From: Bacillus badius NBRC 15713
GTDB taxonomy: Bacteria; Bacillota; Bacilli; Bacillales; Domibacillaceae
Direction: 5' to 3'
DNA: 64,000 nt
NCBI RefSeq assembly: GCF_001591605.1
Contig: NZ_BCVF01000003.1
Span: 62,001-126,000, forward strand
Under the pieces are notes generated by a model. The model did no database searches. It was given only the letters and a program-made list of their open reading frames with translations, and had not been told where the DNA came from. Shown here in pieces: positions 35,655 through 45,796 of this stretch (position 1 is its first letter; every line of letters starts with the position of its first letter). Both the position numbers and the translations under genes were made by a program.

Positions 35655-36644
35655 TCAATACATATCTTCTCCATTTTCCTTCAGCTCTGTTACAAAATAT
35701 TCAATATTCTTCAGCTGCCAATAATTTTGCTGAAGCCTGCGCGTATAGTGATATTCATTTTGCTTCCGCTGGCCTGAAAAGTAAGCGGCAGCCGTTTCAT
35801 ACGTTGCTCCTGGATAAGCGATATAACTCTGAAACAAGAGCCTCTCCCCCTTTTTCAGCGGAAAAAAACTAGTGTAACGGTTGAACAAATCTTTCGCTAA
35901 AGCTGATCTTTCGGGATAGCCATCGAGCGTGTGTACAAAATACGGGATTAAATCATGAATGGGCGTTGCTCTCCGGGATTGCTCTAAATTAATAAAATAC
36001 CCGCCTCCTTGATCCATAAGAAAGTGCCCTGGATCGAGTTTTCCGTGAATTTGGACGGTTCTCTCCTTTTCCTCTTCTTCCGTCGCCTCCTTCCATGCTT
36101 TTAATTTTTCTTTCGCATAGAAGAAGGCCTGGCGGATATCCGTATAGTAAAGGCAGAATAACAATTGAAATGGTGACATATACACCTCTTTTTCCGAAAG
36201 CTCAAGAAATTGCTCTAAATGCTCTTCTTGTCTTTCCCACAAGTTCTTCGTCCGTTCATACTGCTCAATTCTGGCTTGCTTTGATACAGGCACGTCTGCG
36301 GACGAAACAAGATGCAGTCTGGCCGTCTCCCGCACCATTTTTTGTTCCATCTCTGTCACCTTTTGTCCGCCGCTTTCAATCCAGGGCATCAAGTAATAAA
36401 TATATGAACCATCTAAAACCCCGTATCGTCCATCCAAAGTAGGATAAACCGGAACAAATCGGTGATATCCCGCCTGGTAAAGTTTTTGTATATGAAATAA
36501 GAAGTCCATCCCTTGGGCAGAAGGAATTCTTTTTAGAGCAAACGTCCCTTTATCCGTCAAACCTTTTTGCACATGGCCGATTGTCTCTATATGCACGGGG
36601 GTTAATCCATAGCTTTTCCAAATAGTTGAATAGGGCTGTTCCAC
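35655..36644 (-). CDS. ysxE: spore coat protein YsxE (CotS/kinase-like family)
   Basis: Predicted spore coat protein with an aminoglycoside phosphotransferase-like fold, related to CotS, CotI and YutH. The protein is about 330 residues. Family-like segments are DKGTFALKRIP (ATP-lysine region), YYLMPWIES, a catalytic-loop-like VQIHGKLDPGHFLMD and GGYFINLEQS. The start is uncertain: GTG at 36644 (GGGTGA upstream) fits best, with GTG at 36653 as alternative; codons further upstream lie in a terminator hairpin. It follows spoVID by 63 bp, as in B. subtilis. Confidence 0.85.
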   Translation of the reverse strand: MEQPYSTIWKSYGLTPVHIETIGHVQKGLTDKGTFALKRIPSAQGMDFLFHIQKLYQAGYHRFVPVYPTLDGRYGVLDGSYIYYLMPWIESGGQKVTEMEQKMVRETARLHLVSSADVPVSKQARIEQYERTKNLWERQEEHLEQFLELSEKEVYMSPFQLLFCLYYTDIRQAFFYAKEKLKAWKEATEEEEKERTVQIHGKLDPGHFLMDQGGGYFINLEQSRRATPIHDLIPYFVHTLDGYPERSALAKDLFNRYTSFFPLKKGERLLFQSYIAYPGATYETAAAYFSGQRKQNEYHYTRRLQQNYWQLKNIEYFVTELKENGEDMY

Positions 36645-36661
36645 TTTCTTCACCCGCTTTA

Positions 36662-36701
36662 TAAAAAAATAAGGCTGTCCCAACTTTAATCGGGAACAGC
36701 C
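36662..36701 (-). terminator. terminator between spoVID and ysxE
   Basis: On the minus strand GGCTGTTCCCG and TTGGGACAGCC form a stem with one bulge, followed by TTATTTTTTT. It begins 7 bp after the spoVID stop and ends 9-18 bp before the ysxE start. Confidence 0.75.
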
Positions 36702-36707
36702 GGATCA

Positions 36708-37841
36708 TCAACGAGTCTTTGGTATATAGAGCGCTTGACCTTCCTCAATGCTTTGGCTGGTCTCTAATTTATTTTCCCGGACTAAGTCAGCCACTGGCAA
36801 TTCATATCGTTCAGCAATTTTCTGCAAGGTGTCCTCTCTTTGAACAAGACACACTTTCCATGTCACAGCCTCCTCGGACTCTTTCCTTGCGAAAAAGTCG
36901 GCTAGAGACATCGTTTCCGTTTTCTTTAAGCCAAATGGCTTCTTCTTTTTCTTCTCTTCCGGTTCTTTAGGCGGCGATTCATTCATGTGTGATGATTCAG
37001 AGGAGGAAGACTCCATCGGCTCAGACACATTCGGTGATTCATGAACAGGAGCCGGTTTCAGTTCAGGCGATTCATTCATGTGCTTGTTTTCTTCATTTGC
37101 TGCTGGATGATTCTCCATATTGACCGGTGCATTAGGAGAAGGCTCCTGTTGTTTTTCTTTTCTTTGCTCTTCTAATTGAATAAACGGATTTTCCTCTTCT
37201 TCCAGCACCCCTGGCTGCCTTTTCACTTCTACAGAAAAATCAGCCTCTCGTTCTTTTCCTTCCAGACCTTCTGCCGGCTGGACATCCAGCTTTAAAATAG
37301 AAAACTCCGGTTCTTCTTCTTTGTCTTTTTTCCTCATGCCTTCCGCTTGCTCTTCCTCTGCGGCTGGCCATTCTTCAACCTCTTCATTCACTGGCGTTCT
37401 TTCCACTTCTGCCTCTTCCTCCATCACTCCGGAGATCGACAAATCCACTGTTAATTTTAAGTTTGCTTTTTCAGGAAACTCATAATCAAACGAATCAATG
37501 TAAATTTCGACATCTTCCATTTTAGCGATTCGTGATTTCGGAATGGTTATATCAATTGGAAAGTGATGAAAAAACTCACACTCATTATCGCCCCTCTCTA
37601 ATACTTGCTGGACATATTTATAGGTATACGTATCCGCTTGTTCTGACTGATGTTGTCCCGAAGGTGAATATTCTCCAGAAAGTTCTAAGAAGCCGTGCAT
37701 TCGGATAAACTCATCTGCTTCCTCAGTTTGAATTTGAGGATCAAGAGAAATAGAATATAACTCTCCCACTTCCTGGCCATTAGTAAATCGTACGGTTTCT
37801 TCTAATGAAAATCGCAAATACGACAGATCTTGAGATGTCAC
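36708..37841 (-). CDS. spoVID: spore coat morphogenetic protein SpoVID with C-terminal LysM
   Basis: Directs coat encasement of the forespore and binds SafA. The 377-residue protein has an N-terminal folded domain (1-135, LRFSLEETVRFTNGQEVGEL). A long acidic, low-complexity linker follows (about 140-315) with repeated NESP/HESP motifs, then a lysine patch and a C-terminal LysM domain (about 330-375, CLVQREDTLQKIAERYELPV). GTG at 37841 follows AGGAGG. A good sigma-E promoter is visible upstream. Order spoVID-ysxE and proximity to hem genes are conserved. Confidence 0.93.
   Translation of the reverse strand: MTSQDLSYLRFSLEETVRFTNGQEVGELYSISLDPQIQTEEADEFIRMHGFLELSGEYSPSGQHQSEQADTYTYKYVQQVLERGDNECEFFHHFPIDITIPKSRIAKMEDVEIYIDSFDYEFPEKANLKLTVDLSISGVMEEEAEVERTPVNEEVEEWPAAEEEQAEGMRKKDKEEEPEFSILKLDVQPAEGLEGKEREADFSVEVKRQPGVLEEEENPFIQLEEQRKEKQQEPSPNAPVNMENHPAANEENKHMNESPELKPAPVHESPNVSEPMESSSSESSHMNESPPKEPEEKKKKKPFGLKKTETMSLADFFARKESEEAVTWKVCLVQREDTLQKIAERYELPVADLVRENKLETSQSIEEGQALYIPKTR
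36973..37083 (-). repeat. short repeat in the SpoVID linker
   Basis: The sequence GGCGATTCATTCATGTG occurs at about 36973 and again near 37067, encoding HMNESP twice. A diverged VHESP copy lies between. It reflects local duplication in a disordered linker. Confidence 0.6.
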
Positions 37842-37932
37842 TTTACTTCCTCCTTTCTAATCACTCGGCTTATACGATACAAGCAGGATAAATAAAGGCA
37901 TGAAGCTGCCATTCATTTTCTTTCACAATTAA

Positions 37933-37961
37933 TATGTATGACACTATTCATGAAAATATGA
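37933..37961 (-). promoter_or_regulatory. sigma-E promoter of spoVID
   Basis: On the minus strand TCATATT (37955-37961) matches the sigma-E -35 consensus. After exactly 14 bp, CATACATA (37933-37940) matches seven of eight -10 positions. The start point would lie about 85 bp before the spoVID GTG. spoVID is sigma-E dependent in B. subtilis. Confidence 0.75.
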
Positions 37962-38123
37962 AAGATTGACTGATCAATTTAAAAGAGACGAAACACCTGT
38001 TGACTATGTACCGGTGAGGTTTAGCTGAATGACAAATGGGGGTTGGAAGGGTCTTAGTCTGCCCCCTTTTTGATCTGCTTTGAATTGAACTGTTTTTCGA
38101 GAGCACACTCCTCCTCGGCAGGA
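37962..38123. other. remainder of hemL-spoVID gap
   Basis: No gene is supported. The segment is unremarkable apart from the spoVID promoter on one side and the hemL terminator on the other. Confidence 0.5.
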
Positions 38124-38174
38124 CAAAAAAAGACGACAGGCAAACTCGATAGAATTCGAGTTTGCCTGTCGTCT
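38124..38174 (-). terminator. strong terminator of the hem operon
   Basis: A perfect 19-bp stem (38131-38149 with 38156-38174) with a 6-nt loop is followed on the minus strand by TTTTTTTG. It lies about 40 bp after hemL. Confidence 0.92.
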
Positions 38175-38215
38175 GAAATCCGCCGGCTATGTGCCGGCGG
38201 GCTGGTCTCTCACTT

Positions 38216-39505
38216 TTATTTCTTTAAGCGGCTGAATGCCTTTTCGGCAGCCGCAATCGTATGTTCGATATCCTCGTCTGTATGTGCGCTGGATAAGAAC
38301 AATCCTTCAAACTGAGACGGCGGCAAAAAGACACCTTCATTAGCCATCTCCCGATAATAATCGGCAAACAGTTCAAGATCAGCTGTTTTGGCTTTTTCAT
38401 AGTTAGTGACTCGTTCATTAGTGAAGAACAAACCGATCATCGAACCCGCTCGGTTAAATGTAACTGGGATGCCGTGCTTATGCGCCGCTTCGCTTAATCC
38501 TTCCTCTAGGCGATCCGCCTTGCGCCCAAACTCCTCATACATGTCCGGTGTCAATTGACGGAGCGTTTCCAATCCAGCCGCCATGGCCATTGGATTTCCG
38601 GAAAGTGTACCTGCTTGGTAAATCGGACCGCTTGGGGCAATTTGGTTCATAATGTCCGCTCGGCCGCCATAAGCGCCAACTGGCAGCCCGCCGCCAATTA
38701 CCTTGCCAAGACAAGTAAGATCCGGCGTAATGCCAAAGAATCCTTGAGCGCAGTTGTAGCCGACACGGAAGCCTGTCATGACCTCATCAAAAATAAGGAG
38801 GGCACCGTACTCGCTTGTTACTTCACGCAATCCTTCCAGGAAACCTGGCAGAGGCGGCACGACTCCCATATTGCCGGCAACAGGCTCGACAATCACACAA
38901 GCAATGTCATCGCCAAATTGCTCAAAAGCGTACTTTACGCCCTCAAGGTCATTATAAGGAACGGTAATTGTATTTTTCGCTACGCTCTCCGGCACACCTG
39001 GGCTATCAGGCAATCCAAGCGTGGCTACACCAGATCCTGCCTTGATCAGGAGCGAGTCTCCGTGGCCATGATAACAGCCTTCAAACTTCACTATTTTACT
39101 GCGCCCGGTAAACCCGCGTGCCAAGCGAAGAGCACTCATCGTTGCCTCGGTACCGGATGATACCATCCGAACGACTTCAATAGATGGAACCCGTTCGATC
39201 ACAAGCTTCGCTAATTCATTTTCGATCAAAGTGGAGGCGCCAAAGCTTGTCCCGGTCTCTGCTGTCTTTTTTAAAGCTTCAACAACTTGATCATTCGCAT
39301 GTCCTAAAATAAGCGGTCCCCATGATAAGACATAGTCGATGTACTCATTGCCGTCAATGTCCCAAATTTTAGAGCCTTTTCCCCGCTCCATAAAGATGGG
39401 ATCCATGTTGACAGATTTAAAGGCACGAACCGGGCTGTTGACGCCCCCTGGCATTAACTGTACGGCTTCTTGAAAAGCCTGCTTTGATTTTTCGTAAGAA
39501 CGCAT
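38216..39505 (-). CDS. hemL: glutamate-1-semialdehyde 2,1-aminomutase
   Basis: PLP enzyme producing 5-aminolevulinate from glutamate-1-semialdehyde. The 429-residue protein has the PLP lysine near residue 268 ([17 protein letters not shown]), [19 protein letters not shown] and [22 protein letters not shown] at 39505 follows AAGGAGG. It is the last gene of hemAXCDBL, 12 bp after hemB. Confidence 0.97.
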   Translation of the reverse strand: MRSYEKSKQAFQEAVQLMPGGVNSPVRAFKSVNMDPIFMERGKGSKIWDIDGNEYIDYVLSWGPLILGHANDQVVEALKKTAETGTSFGASTLIENELAKLVIERVPSIEVVRMVSSGTEATMSALRLARGFTGRSKIVKFEGCYHGHGDSLLIKAGSGVATLGLPDSPGVPESVAKNTITVPYNDLEGVKYAFEQFGDDIACVIVEPVAGNMGVVPPLPGFLEGLREVTSEYGALLIFDEVMTGFRVGYNCAQGFFGITPDLTCLGKVIGGGLPVGAYGGRADIMNQIAPSGPIYQAGTLSGNPMAMAAGLETLRQLTPDMYEEFGRKADRLEEGLSEAAHKHGIPVTFNRAGSMIGLFFTNERVTNYEKAKTADLELFADYYREMANEGVFLPPSQFEGLFLSSAHTDEDIEHTIAAAEKAFSRLKK

Positions 39506-39517
39506 AAAAAGACCTCC

Positions 39518-40495
39518 TTATTTTTCACTCAGCCAGCGGGCTGCATCTTTAGCAAAATACGTAATAATTAAGTCCGCTCCTGCCCGTTTCATGCTGATCA
39601 GCTTTTCCATAACAATGGCCTTTTCGTCGATCCAGCCATTTTGGGCTGCTGCTTTCACCATGGAATATTCGCCGCTTACGTTATAAGCCACAATCGGCAA
39701 TGTAAATTCATTTCTCATGTCACGGACAATATCTAAATAAGAAAGCGCCGGTTTCACAATGAGGAAATCTGCTCCTTCTTCCACATCAGACTCCGCCTCA
39801 CGGAAGGCTTCCAGCCGGTTCGCAGGGTCCATCTGATACGTTTTTCGATCGCCGAACTGCGGAGTGGATTCTGCTGCGTCACGGAAAGGCCCGTAAAAGC
39901 TGGAAGAATACTTCACTGCATAGGACATGATCGGCACATCTGTAAAGCCGGCTTCATCTAATCCGTGGCGGATCGCAGTAACAAATCCGTCCATCATGTT
40001 AGATGGAGCGATAATATCAGCGCCTGCTTCTGCTTGGCTCACCGCTGTTTGAACCAGCAAGTTCAATGATGGATCATTCAGCACCTTGCTGCCTTCTACA
40101 ACTCCACAATGGCCGTGATCGGTATACTCGCACAAACATGTATCAGCAACAACGATCATTTCCGGATAATGGCCTTTAATAAAGCGGGTCGCTTGCTGCA
40201 CAATGCCGTGATTATGATAAGCGCCCGTTCCTTCAGCATCTTTATCAGCCGGCACGCCAAATAAAATGACCGATTTTAAACCAAGTGAGACGATTTCATC
40301 CATTTCTGCTTTTAAGCGGTCCATTGATAAGTGAAAGACACCTGGCATAGAAGGCACTTCATTTTTAATGTTTTCCCCTTCTACAATAAACAACGGATAA
40401 ATAAAATCTTCCTTGTGAAGATAAGTTTCCCGCACAAGCGCGCGCATATTAGCAGATTGACGCAGGCGGCGATGACGTTTAAATTGCAGTTCCAT
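39518..40495 (-). CDS. hemB: delta-aminolevulinic acid dehydratase (porphobilinogen synthase)
   Basis: Condenses two 5-aminolevulinate molecules to porphobilinogen. The 325-residue barrel has the active-site lysines in [16 protein letters not shown] and [12 protein letters not shown]. The metal-site region [13 protein letters not shown] contains three cysteines, suggesting a zinc enzyme. ATG at 40495 shares its A with the hemD stop (TAATG), so translation is coupled. Extension upstream would run into hemD and lacks support. Confidence 0.97.
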   Translation of the reverse strand: MELQFKRHRRLRQSANMRALVRETYLHKEDFIYPLFIVEGENIKNEVPSMPGVFHLSMDRLKAEMDEIVSLGLKSVILFGVPADKDAEGTGAYHNHGIVQQATRFIKGHYPEMIVVADTCLCEYTDHGHCGVVEGSKVLNDPSLNLLVQTAVSQAEAGADIIAPSNMMDGFVTAIRHGLDEAGFTDVPIMSYAVKYSSSFYGPFRDAAESTPQFGDRKTYQMDPANRLEAFREAESDVEEGADFLIVKPALSYLDIVRDMRNEFTLPIVAYNVSGEYSMVKAAAQNGWIDEKAIVMEKLISMKRAGADLIITYFAKDAARWLSEK

Positions 40496-41283
40496 TAGTC
40501 TTCTTCCTTTCTGAAATAGCGGACAATCGCCTCTGCCAGCGATTCGCTCGTATAAACCTCCGGGCAAATCTGGGTATGAAGGCCGAAACGGTCCGCTTCT
40601 TTTTTCGTTACAGGACCAATACAGGCTACAACAGATTCCTGTAATGTATGAATATTCGCTTCTTCTGCCGCTTCCATGAAGTGACGGACAGCTGAAGGGC
40701 TCGTAAAGGTAAGGACGTCTGTCTGATTGGCTGTCAATAAATCCATTACGTGCCGTTTTTCCTCTTCAGGAAAATAGGTTTCGTATACTATCCATTCATC
40801 CGCCGTCATTCCTTTTACTCTCAAAGCATCAGCAATCGCTGTTCTGGCAAGATTCCCCTTAGGAATTAATACCTTCTCCGCCTTGAAATGACCGCGGCTG
40901 ATTTCCTCCGCAAACTGATCAGCAGAGAACTTTTCCGGAATATACTCCGCATGAAATCCATAGCTTTGCAGCACCTCTGCTGTTTTCGTGCCGATGGCTG
41001 CAAAGCGGCTTTTTATGACAGTGTTGTAGTCGATCCCTTTTCCCTTCAACTGCTGAAAAAAGAAATCGACACCGTTTTTACTCGTTACAATAATCCAGTC
41101 GTATGTAGGCAATTGCTGCAGCCTTTTCGTTTCCCGCCCGTCAGAAAAGGAACGAAACGCAAGCATGGGAACGAAATGGACCATTCCTCCAGCTGCTTCT
41201 ATTTTATCAATAAATGAGGCTGCTTGTCCTCTTGGACGGGTCACTACTATATGCTTGCCTGAAAGCGGCTGGCTGGACGTCAT
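40495..41283 (-). CDS. hemD: uroporphyrinogen-III synthase
   Basis: Cyclises hydroxymethylbilane with D-ring inversion. The 262-residue protein has two alpha/beta domains. Recognisable parts are [14 protein letters not shown] at the N-terminus, [19 protein letters not shown] and [13 protein letters not shown]. Sequence conservation in HemD is low, but operon position between hemC and hemB is decisive. ATG at 41283 overlaps the hemC stop by 4 bp (ATGA). Confidence 0.94.
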   Translation of the reverse strand: MTSSQPLSGKHIVVTRPRGQAASFIDKIEAAGGMVHFVPMLAFRSFSDGRETKRLQQLPTYDWIIVTSKNGVDFFFQQLKGKGIDYNTVIKSRFAAIGTKTAEVLQSYGFHAEYIPEKFSADQFAEEISRGHFKAEKVLIPKGNLARTAIADALRVKGMTADEWIVYETYFPEEEKRHVMDLLTANQTDVLTFTSPSAVRHFMEAAEEANIHTLQESVVACIGPVTKKEADRFGLHTQICPEVYTSESLAEAIVRYFRKEED

Positions 41284-42212
41284 TGTCCATCCAGCTCCGC
41301 TTTCACCGTCTCAATTAATTCTTTTGCGCCGCGCTCTGAAAGCAATGCTGCTGCTTTCACACCTACAGCTTTCGGCTCTGTGCCTCTTACAGTTTCTTTA
41401 TAAATCGTTTTTCCATCCGGTGAAGCAACGAGAGCAGTCAGTACCGTTTCTTCTCCGTCCGCTACAGCGAATCCGGCGATAGGCACTTGGCAGCCGCCTT
41501 CCATTTGATGAAGAAAAGCCCGCTCTGCCGTTACCGTTTTCATCGTTTCCTCGTTGGAAAAAGCAGCAAGCAATTCAAGCAGCTCTTCATCGTCCTCCCG
41601 GCATTCAATAGCAAGCGCCCCCTGGCCTACTGCCGGCAAACAAAGCTCCGGCTCCAAAAACTCTGTGACAACGTCAGAAGCCCAGCCCATGCGTGATAAT
41701 CCGGCAGCAGCCAAAATAATTGCATCGTATTCTTCAGTCTCCAGTTTTGCAAGCCGCGTATCAATGTTGCCGCGAATCCATTTAATCTCCAGATCCGGGC
41801 GAACAGCTAAAATTTGGGCGCTGCGGCGCAGACTGCTCGTGCCGACAACTGACCCGGCTGGCATATCCTTGAGTTTTACATGGTTTTTAGAAATAAACGC
41901 ATCACGATGATCTTCCCGCACAGGGATACAACCGATCGTTAACCCTTCTGGAAGCTCAGCAGGCATGTCTTTCATGCTGTGGACAGCCATATCGATTTCT
42001 TTATCATACATTGCCTGTTCAATTTCTTTCACAAACAAGCCTTTTCCGCCTACTTTAGACAGCGTAACATCCAAAATGCGGTCGCCTTTTGTGACAATCT
42101 CCTTGACTTCAAAATCATACTCTGGCTTGAGCTTTTTCAATTGGCTGATCACCCAGTTGGTTTGTGTTAAAGCCAATTTGCTTCGGCGGGAGCCGACAAT
42201 AATTTTTCGCAT
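41280..42212 (-). CDS. hemC: porphobilinogen deaminase (hydroxymethylbilane synthase)
   Basis: Polymerises four porphobilinogens into hydroxymethylbilane. The 310-residue protein begins [20 protein letters not shown]. It has [26 protein letters not shown] and the dipyrromethane-cofactor cysteine at about residue 241 ([12 protein letters not shown]). ATG at 42212 follows AGGAGG; upstream in-frame codons lack a ribosome binding site. It sits between hemX and hemD. Confidence 0.97.
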   Translation of the reverse strand: MRKIIVGSRRSKLALTQTNWVISQLKKLKPEYDFEVKEIVTKGDRILDVTLSKVGGKGLFVKEIEQAMYDKEIDMAVHSMKDMPAELPEGLTIGCIPVREDHRDAFISKNHVKLKDMPAGSVVGTSSLRRSAQILAVRPDLEIKWIRGNIDTRLAKLETEEYDAIILAAAGLSRMGWASDVVTEFLEPELCLPAVGQGALAIECREDDEELLELLAAFSNEETMKTVTAERAFLHQMEGGCQVPIAGFAVADGEETVLTALVASPDGKTIYKETVRGTEPKAVGVKAAALLSERGAKELIETVKAELDGQ

Positions 42213-42232
42213 AATATCCTCCTGCTTTGCTT

Positions 42233-43066
42233 TTAAGTGTACCAAAAGTGAAACGATGAAAATCGGCTCACCAAGAAAAAGTTAATTAAAATAATTAAAA
42301 AGGCAGCAGCATTTAACAATGCTAATGATTTGCCATAAAGCCCCTTGCGAACTTTCAAGTAAAGATAAATGCCGTAAATAATCAACAGAATAAAAGATGT
42401 GATAATTTTAGCGTCATACCAGCTGACATCCGGAAGTTTAATAAACTTCCAGATCACCCCAAGAATTAAGCTTAGCAACAGCATCGGCACGCCGACTGCA
42501 TTTGATACATACGAGAATTTCGTCAGTTGCTCCAGATCACCAAGGCGCCATAGACGCTGGCTCCATTTCTTCATTTTCAGCAGCCGATACTGCAGCAAAT
42601 AGAGTGCTGAAAAAATAAAAGAAAGAGAGAATGCTGCATACGACAAAATCGCCATCGTAATATGAATGAGCAGCAGTTCAGAAACAAGCCGTTCCGCCAT
42701 CGCCTGCGATTCCATTTGTACGGGCGCAAAGGTGTGTATCGCCATAATCGCAAAGCCGATGATGTTGGTGAAGAAAACTGTAAAATCCATTCGCAGCAGC
42801 CTGTTAATGACCAATGACAGTGTAATTAAAATCCAAGCATAAAAATAAAGCCCTTCAAAAAGGGTGAGAACCGGAAACCGGCCGGTCTTGAACACATATA
42901 AAAACAAAAAAATTGTTTGAAGAACCCAAACAATCGATAAAGTCCAGAAGGCGACTTGATTCGCCTTCCGGTTCTGATTTAAAAAGTCGATAAAATACAG
43001 CATAACGCTGAGCGCATATAAAATTACCATCAATTCGTGGAGCCTGGCCATTCCTTGTTCAAACAT
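42233..43066 (-). CDS. hemX: HemX membrane protein of the heme operon
   Basis: The 277-residue protein has about eight membrane segments and the CcsA/HemX fold (pfam cytochrome c assembly type). In B. subtilis HemX negatively affects the HemA level. Tryptophan-rich handling motifs of true CcsA are missing, but histidines occur at membrane edges ([21 protein letters not shown]). ATG at 43066 is preceded by GGGG; a TTG one codon earlier is possible. It lies between hemA and hemC as expected. Confidence 0.93.
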   Translation of the reverse strand: MFEQGMARLHELMVILYALSVMLYFIDFLNQNRKANQVAFWTLSIVWVLQTIFLFLYVFKTGRFPVLTLFEGLYFYAWILITLSLVINRLLRMDFTVFFTNIIGFAIMAIHTFAPVQMESQAMAERLVSELLLIHITMAILSYAAFSLSFIFSALYLLQYRLLKMKKWSQRLWRLGDLEQLTKFSYVSNAVGVPMLLLSLILGVIWKFIKLPDVSWYDAKIITSFILLIIYGIYLYLKVRKGLYGKSLALLNAAAFLIILINFFLVSRFSSFHFWYT

Positions 43067-43079
43067 CAAGTAACCCCGC

Positions 43080-44423
43080 TTACACTTGGAATAATGGCTT
43101 TGTCTGAACTTGCTGGATCGGGCGTTCTGCTGTTTTCAGCTGCTTCTCTGCTTTCACTTCTTCTTCAATATTAAAAATTTGTGTAAACAAAGCCAGCTTT
43201 TCAGCCGAGCGTTTATCGCCAGCGAGTTCTTTCGCCTGTAAAATCGGATCCTTCAACAGCTGATTGATAATACTTTTTGTATGCTTATTCAATACTTTTC
43301 GTTCACGGTCCGTTAAGTTAGGCATTTTCCGCTCAATGCTGACCATCGTTTCCGCTTGAATAGCAAGTGCTTTTTGACGCAGAGCAGAAATCACCGGAAC
43401 CACGCCAAGCATGTTGATCCACTCGTTAAAAGCGACAATCTCTGCTTCAATCATCAGTTCAATTTTTTCTGCTGCTTTCTGACGTTCGGCCAAATTCGCT
43501 TCTACAATGCCTTCTAAGTCGTCAATGTCATACAGAAACACACTTTCCAAATCGGAAATCGCTGGATCGAGATCGCGCGGCACAGCAATATCAACCATAA
43601 ACAACGGTTTTCCTTTGCGCATTTTTTCAACGACTGCCATTCTTTCTTTTGTGATGACGTAATCGCTTGAACCTGTAGAGCTGATTAAAATGTCCGCTTC
43701 TACAAGAGCGCATTGCAGTTCAGCCAATGTTTTGGCATGGCCGTCAAATTTCTCGGCAAGCACCTCCGCTTTTTCAAACGTCCGGTTGACGACTGTCACC
43801 TTTGTTGCCCCGCTGCTATGAAGGTTCTGGATCGCCAGTTCCCCCATTTTTCCTGCACCAACAACGAGAACGTGCTTGCCGGCAAGATTCCCGAAAATCT
43901 TCTTGGCGAGCTCCACAGCGGCATAGCTGACAGACACTGCATTGGCTCCAATCTCTGTTTCCGCATGCGCTTTCTTAGCCAACGTGACAGCTTGCTTAAA
44001 TAAATGGTTAAACACGGTGCCTGTAGCCCCGAGTTCCTGGCTTCTTAAAAAGCTTGAACGTACTTGTCCCAAAATTTGTGTTTCGCCCAGCACCATCGAA
44101 TTTAAACCGCTTGTCACCTTTAATAAGTGTTCAACGGCCGCTTCCTGTTCATGAATAAATAGAAAAGGGGTAAACTCTTCCTTTTCCATTCCAAACCATT
44201 CAGCTAAAAAGTTTTTAATATAATAACGCCCTGTATGGAGCTGATCGACGACCGCATAAATTTCTGTCCGGTTGCAAGTGGAAAGAATCACATTTTCCAA
44301 AATGCTTTTTTGCTTACGGAGCTCTGACATGGCTTTTTCCAAGTCCGTGTCCTGAAAAGATAATCGTTCACGTATCTCCACTGGGGCTGTTTTGTAGTTT
44401 AGTCCCACCACAATAATATGCAC
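43080..44423 (-). CDS. hemA: glutamyl-tRNA reductase
   Basis: Reduces glutamyl-tRNA to glutamate-1-semialdehyde, the committed step of heme synthesis. The 447-residue protein has [20 protein letters not shown] and the catalytic cysteine in [13 protein letters not shown] (about residue 50). The NADPH-binding [13 protein letters not shown] (about 187-199) and a C-terminal dimerisation helix follow. GTG at 44423 follows GGGGTG. A TATAAT box lies at 44459-44464 (minus strand), and a perfect palindrome sits just upstream of it. Confidence 0.97.
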   Translation of the reverse strand: MHIIVVGLNYKTAPVEIRERLSFQDTDLEKAMSELRKQKSILENVILSTCNRTEIYAVVDQLHTGRYYIKNFLAEWFGMEKEEFTPFLFIHEQEAAVEHLLKVTSGLNSMVLGETQILGQVRSSFLRSQELGATGTVFNHLFKQAVTLAKKAHAETEIGANAVSVSYAAVELAKKIFGNLAGKHVLVVGAGKMGELAIQNLHSSGATKVTVVNRTFEKAEVLAEKFDGHAKTLAELQCALVEADILISSTGSSDYVITKERMAVVEKMRKGKPLFMVDIAVPRDLDPAISDLESVFLYDIDDLEGIVEANLAERQKAAEKIELMIEAEIVAFNEWINMLGVVPVISALRQKALAIQAETMVSIERKMPNLTDRERKVLNKHTKSIINQLLKDPILQAKELAGDKRSAEKLALFTQIFNIEEEVKAEKQLKTAERPIQQVQTKPLFQV

Positions 44424-44458
44424 GTTCTCAGCACCCCCATAAAAAATCTGTTACATTC

Positions 44459-44464
44459 ATTATA
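44459..44464 (-). promoter_or_regulatory. -10 box of the hemA promoter
   Basis: The minus strand reads GTGTTATAATGAATG, a consensus TATAAT 36 bp before the hemA start. The -35 region (AATAAG at 17 bp) is poor, suggesting activator dependence or weak basal activity. Confidence 0.6.
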
Positions 44465-44485
44465 ACACGGAACAAATTTTCCTTA

Positions 44486-44500
44486 TTCACAAATTGTGAA
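44486..44500. promoter_or_regulatory. perfect palindrome TTCACAAATTGTGAA upstream of hemA
   Basis: A 7+1+7 inverted repeat overlaps the expected -35 region of hemA and lies in the gap to the divergent membrane protein gene. It does not fit the PerR box (TTATAATnATTATAA) known for B. subtilis hemA. It could be an operator for an unidentified regulator. Confidence 0.45.
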
Positions 44501-44607
44501 CATATGCTAACATTAAAAACGATAAACCTGTTTAAACCCACTAGTTAGCGTATCAAAATAGGAACTAAGATTCAAGTTAGGAATATAGAAAGCGGGGAAA
44601 CTATTTT

Positions 44608-45093
44608 ATGAGGCAGCAGCGAATTTTTCCGGGAATTATTTTAATCGGATTTGGTTTATATTTCTTCTTGCAGCAAGCTGCTATCGTCTGGTTTCAGCCC
44701 TTCCTAAGCTGGCCAACACTTTTCATTGTGATCGGCTTTGCCTTTTTGGCAGATGCCTACAGCGGCCGGGAAGGCAACAGTATCTTGCCCGGTGTTATTC
44801 TCACTGGATTCGGCATTCACTTCCATGTAGTCAACCATTTCGGCTTTTGGTCCAACGATACCGGGGTCTTTATTCTCATTATTGCACTAGGCTTCCTGCT
44901 TCAGTATCAAAAAACGAGAAACGGCCTGTTTCAAGGGTTGCTGTTTCTTATTCTTGCCATGATTACGCTGTTTTATGACAAAGTAATCGAATGGCTCGGC
45001 CTGCTTGAAAACCGGGCTCTTTCCCTTTGGCAGTTTTGGCCTGTCATTTTAATTGCCTTTGGCGGGTATTTGCTGTTTGTCAAAAAGAAATAA
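44608..45093 (+). CDS. membrane protein with LiaI/LiaF-like transmembrane region
   Basis: A 161-residue protein with about four to six hydrophobic segments in paired GIILIGFGLYF / GVILTGFGIHF / PVILIAFGGYLLF repeats, typical of the LiaF N-terminal/DUF5668 family. No catalytic residues are visible. ATG at 44608 has a modest GGGG site 12 nt upstream. It is followed 14 bp later by a DUF2062 gene, so the two probably form an operon. Envelope stress function would be a guess; I leave it as a membrane protein. Confidence 0.75.
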   Translation: MRQQRIFPGIILIGFGLYFFLQQAAIVWFQPFLSWPTLFIVIGFAFLADAYSGREGNSILPGVILTGFGIHFHVVNHFGFWSNDTGVFILIIALGFLLQYQKTRNGLFQGLLFLILAMITLFYDKVIEWLGLLENRALSLWQFWPVILIAFGGYLLFVKKK

Positions 45094-45107
45094 AGTGAGC
45101 GATTGTT

Positions 45108-45596
45108 ATGATAAAGAAATTGAGCCGACAATTTAAATATATGCTGTTAAAATTTTTTAGAATCCGCAGCAGCGCCCATAGCATTTCTATCGGCTTTGCT
45201 TTGGGGGCTTCCATTAACTTTGTTCCCTCTTTCGGGATGGGATTATTAATTTCTATTGCTTTTGCGAAACTCTTTAGGGGAAATACGGTCGCTGCCTTTT
45301 TAGGCGGAGTGTCTTTAATGGGCATTTTCCCTTTTCTTTTTTACTTAAACTTGGTCACAGGACAGTTCGTGTATCCTTATGAACTTGGCGAAATGATTGA
45401 AAGCGCCGTGGAGGAGGCTGCTTCCTGGCAGGCAACCGCTGCGGCCGGGTTCTCAGTCGGACGCACATTCATCATCGGCATGCTCATCAACATGATCTTG
45501 TTTATCGGGTCTTTTTACCTTGCTGTTTACGTCATTTTCAAACGTTATCAGAAGCAGATCTTACATCTTCTATATGTCAAATGGGTGAAGCAGTGA
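45108..45596 (+). CDS. DUF2062 family membrane protein
   Basis: A 162-residue protein with a basic N-terminus. The DUF2062 pattern is SSAHSISIGFALGASINFVPSFGMGLLISIAFAKLFRGNTVAAF-like, with a conserved glycine/proline-rich first helix and about three membrane segments. Function of the family is unknown. ATG at 45108 has a weak GTGAG site. It is followed by a strong terminator shared with convergent ysxC. Confidence 0.8.
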   Translation: MIKKLSRQFKYMLLKFFRIRSSAHSISIGFALGASINFVPSFGMGLLISIAFAKLFRGNTVAAFLGGVSLMGIFPFLFYLNLVTGQFVYPYELGEMIESAVEEAASWQATAAAGFSVGRTFIIGMLINMILFIGSFYLAVYVIFKRYQKQILHLLYVKWVKQ

Positions 45597-45603
45597 TAAA
45601 TAA

Positions 45604-45656
45604 AAAAACGGCCTCTTTCTCGCTAGAGCAGATCTAACGAGAAAGAGGCCGTTTTT
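45604..45656. terminator. bidirectional terminator between DUF2062 gene and ysxC
   Basis: A perfect 19-bp stem (45604-45622 with 45638-45656) has A-tract and T-tract on opposite sides, so it can terminate on both strands. Confidence 0.88.
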
Positions 45657-45796
45657 GATGAACGGACATATAGGAACGTCTAGCATACTTCTAAGTTACT
45701 ATACTTGCAGCCAACCGACATGGGACCGATGCCGCACCGGTCCCCGTCCTATAATTGGATCACCGGCTTTTGAATCAGCTGGCCGGCCATCCCCCT

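Noticed and set aside
38555-39160. 201-codon plus-strand reading frame antisense to hemL
   Set aside because: Shadow of a highly conserved enzyme; no ribosome binding site or recognisable domain.
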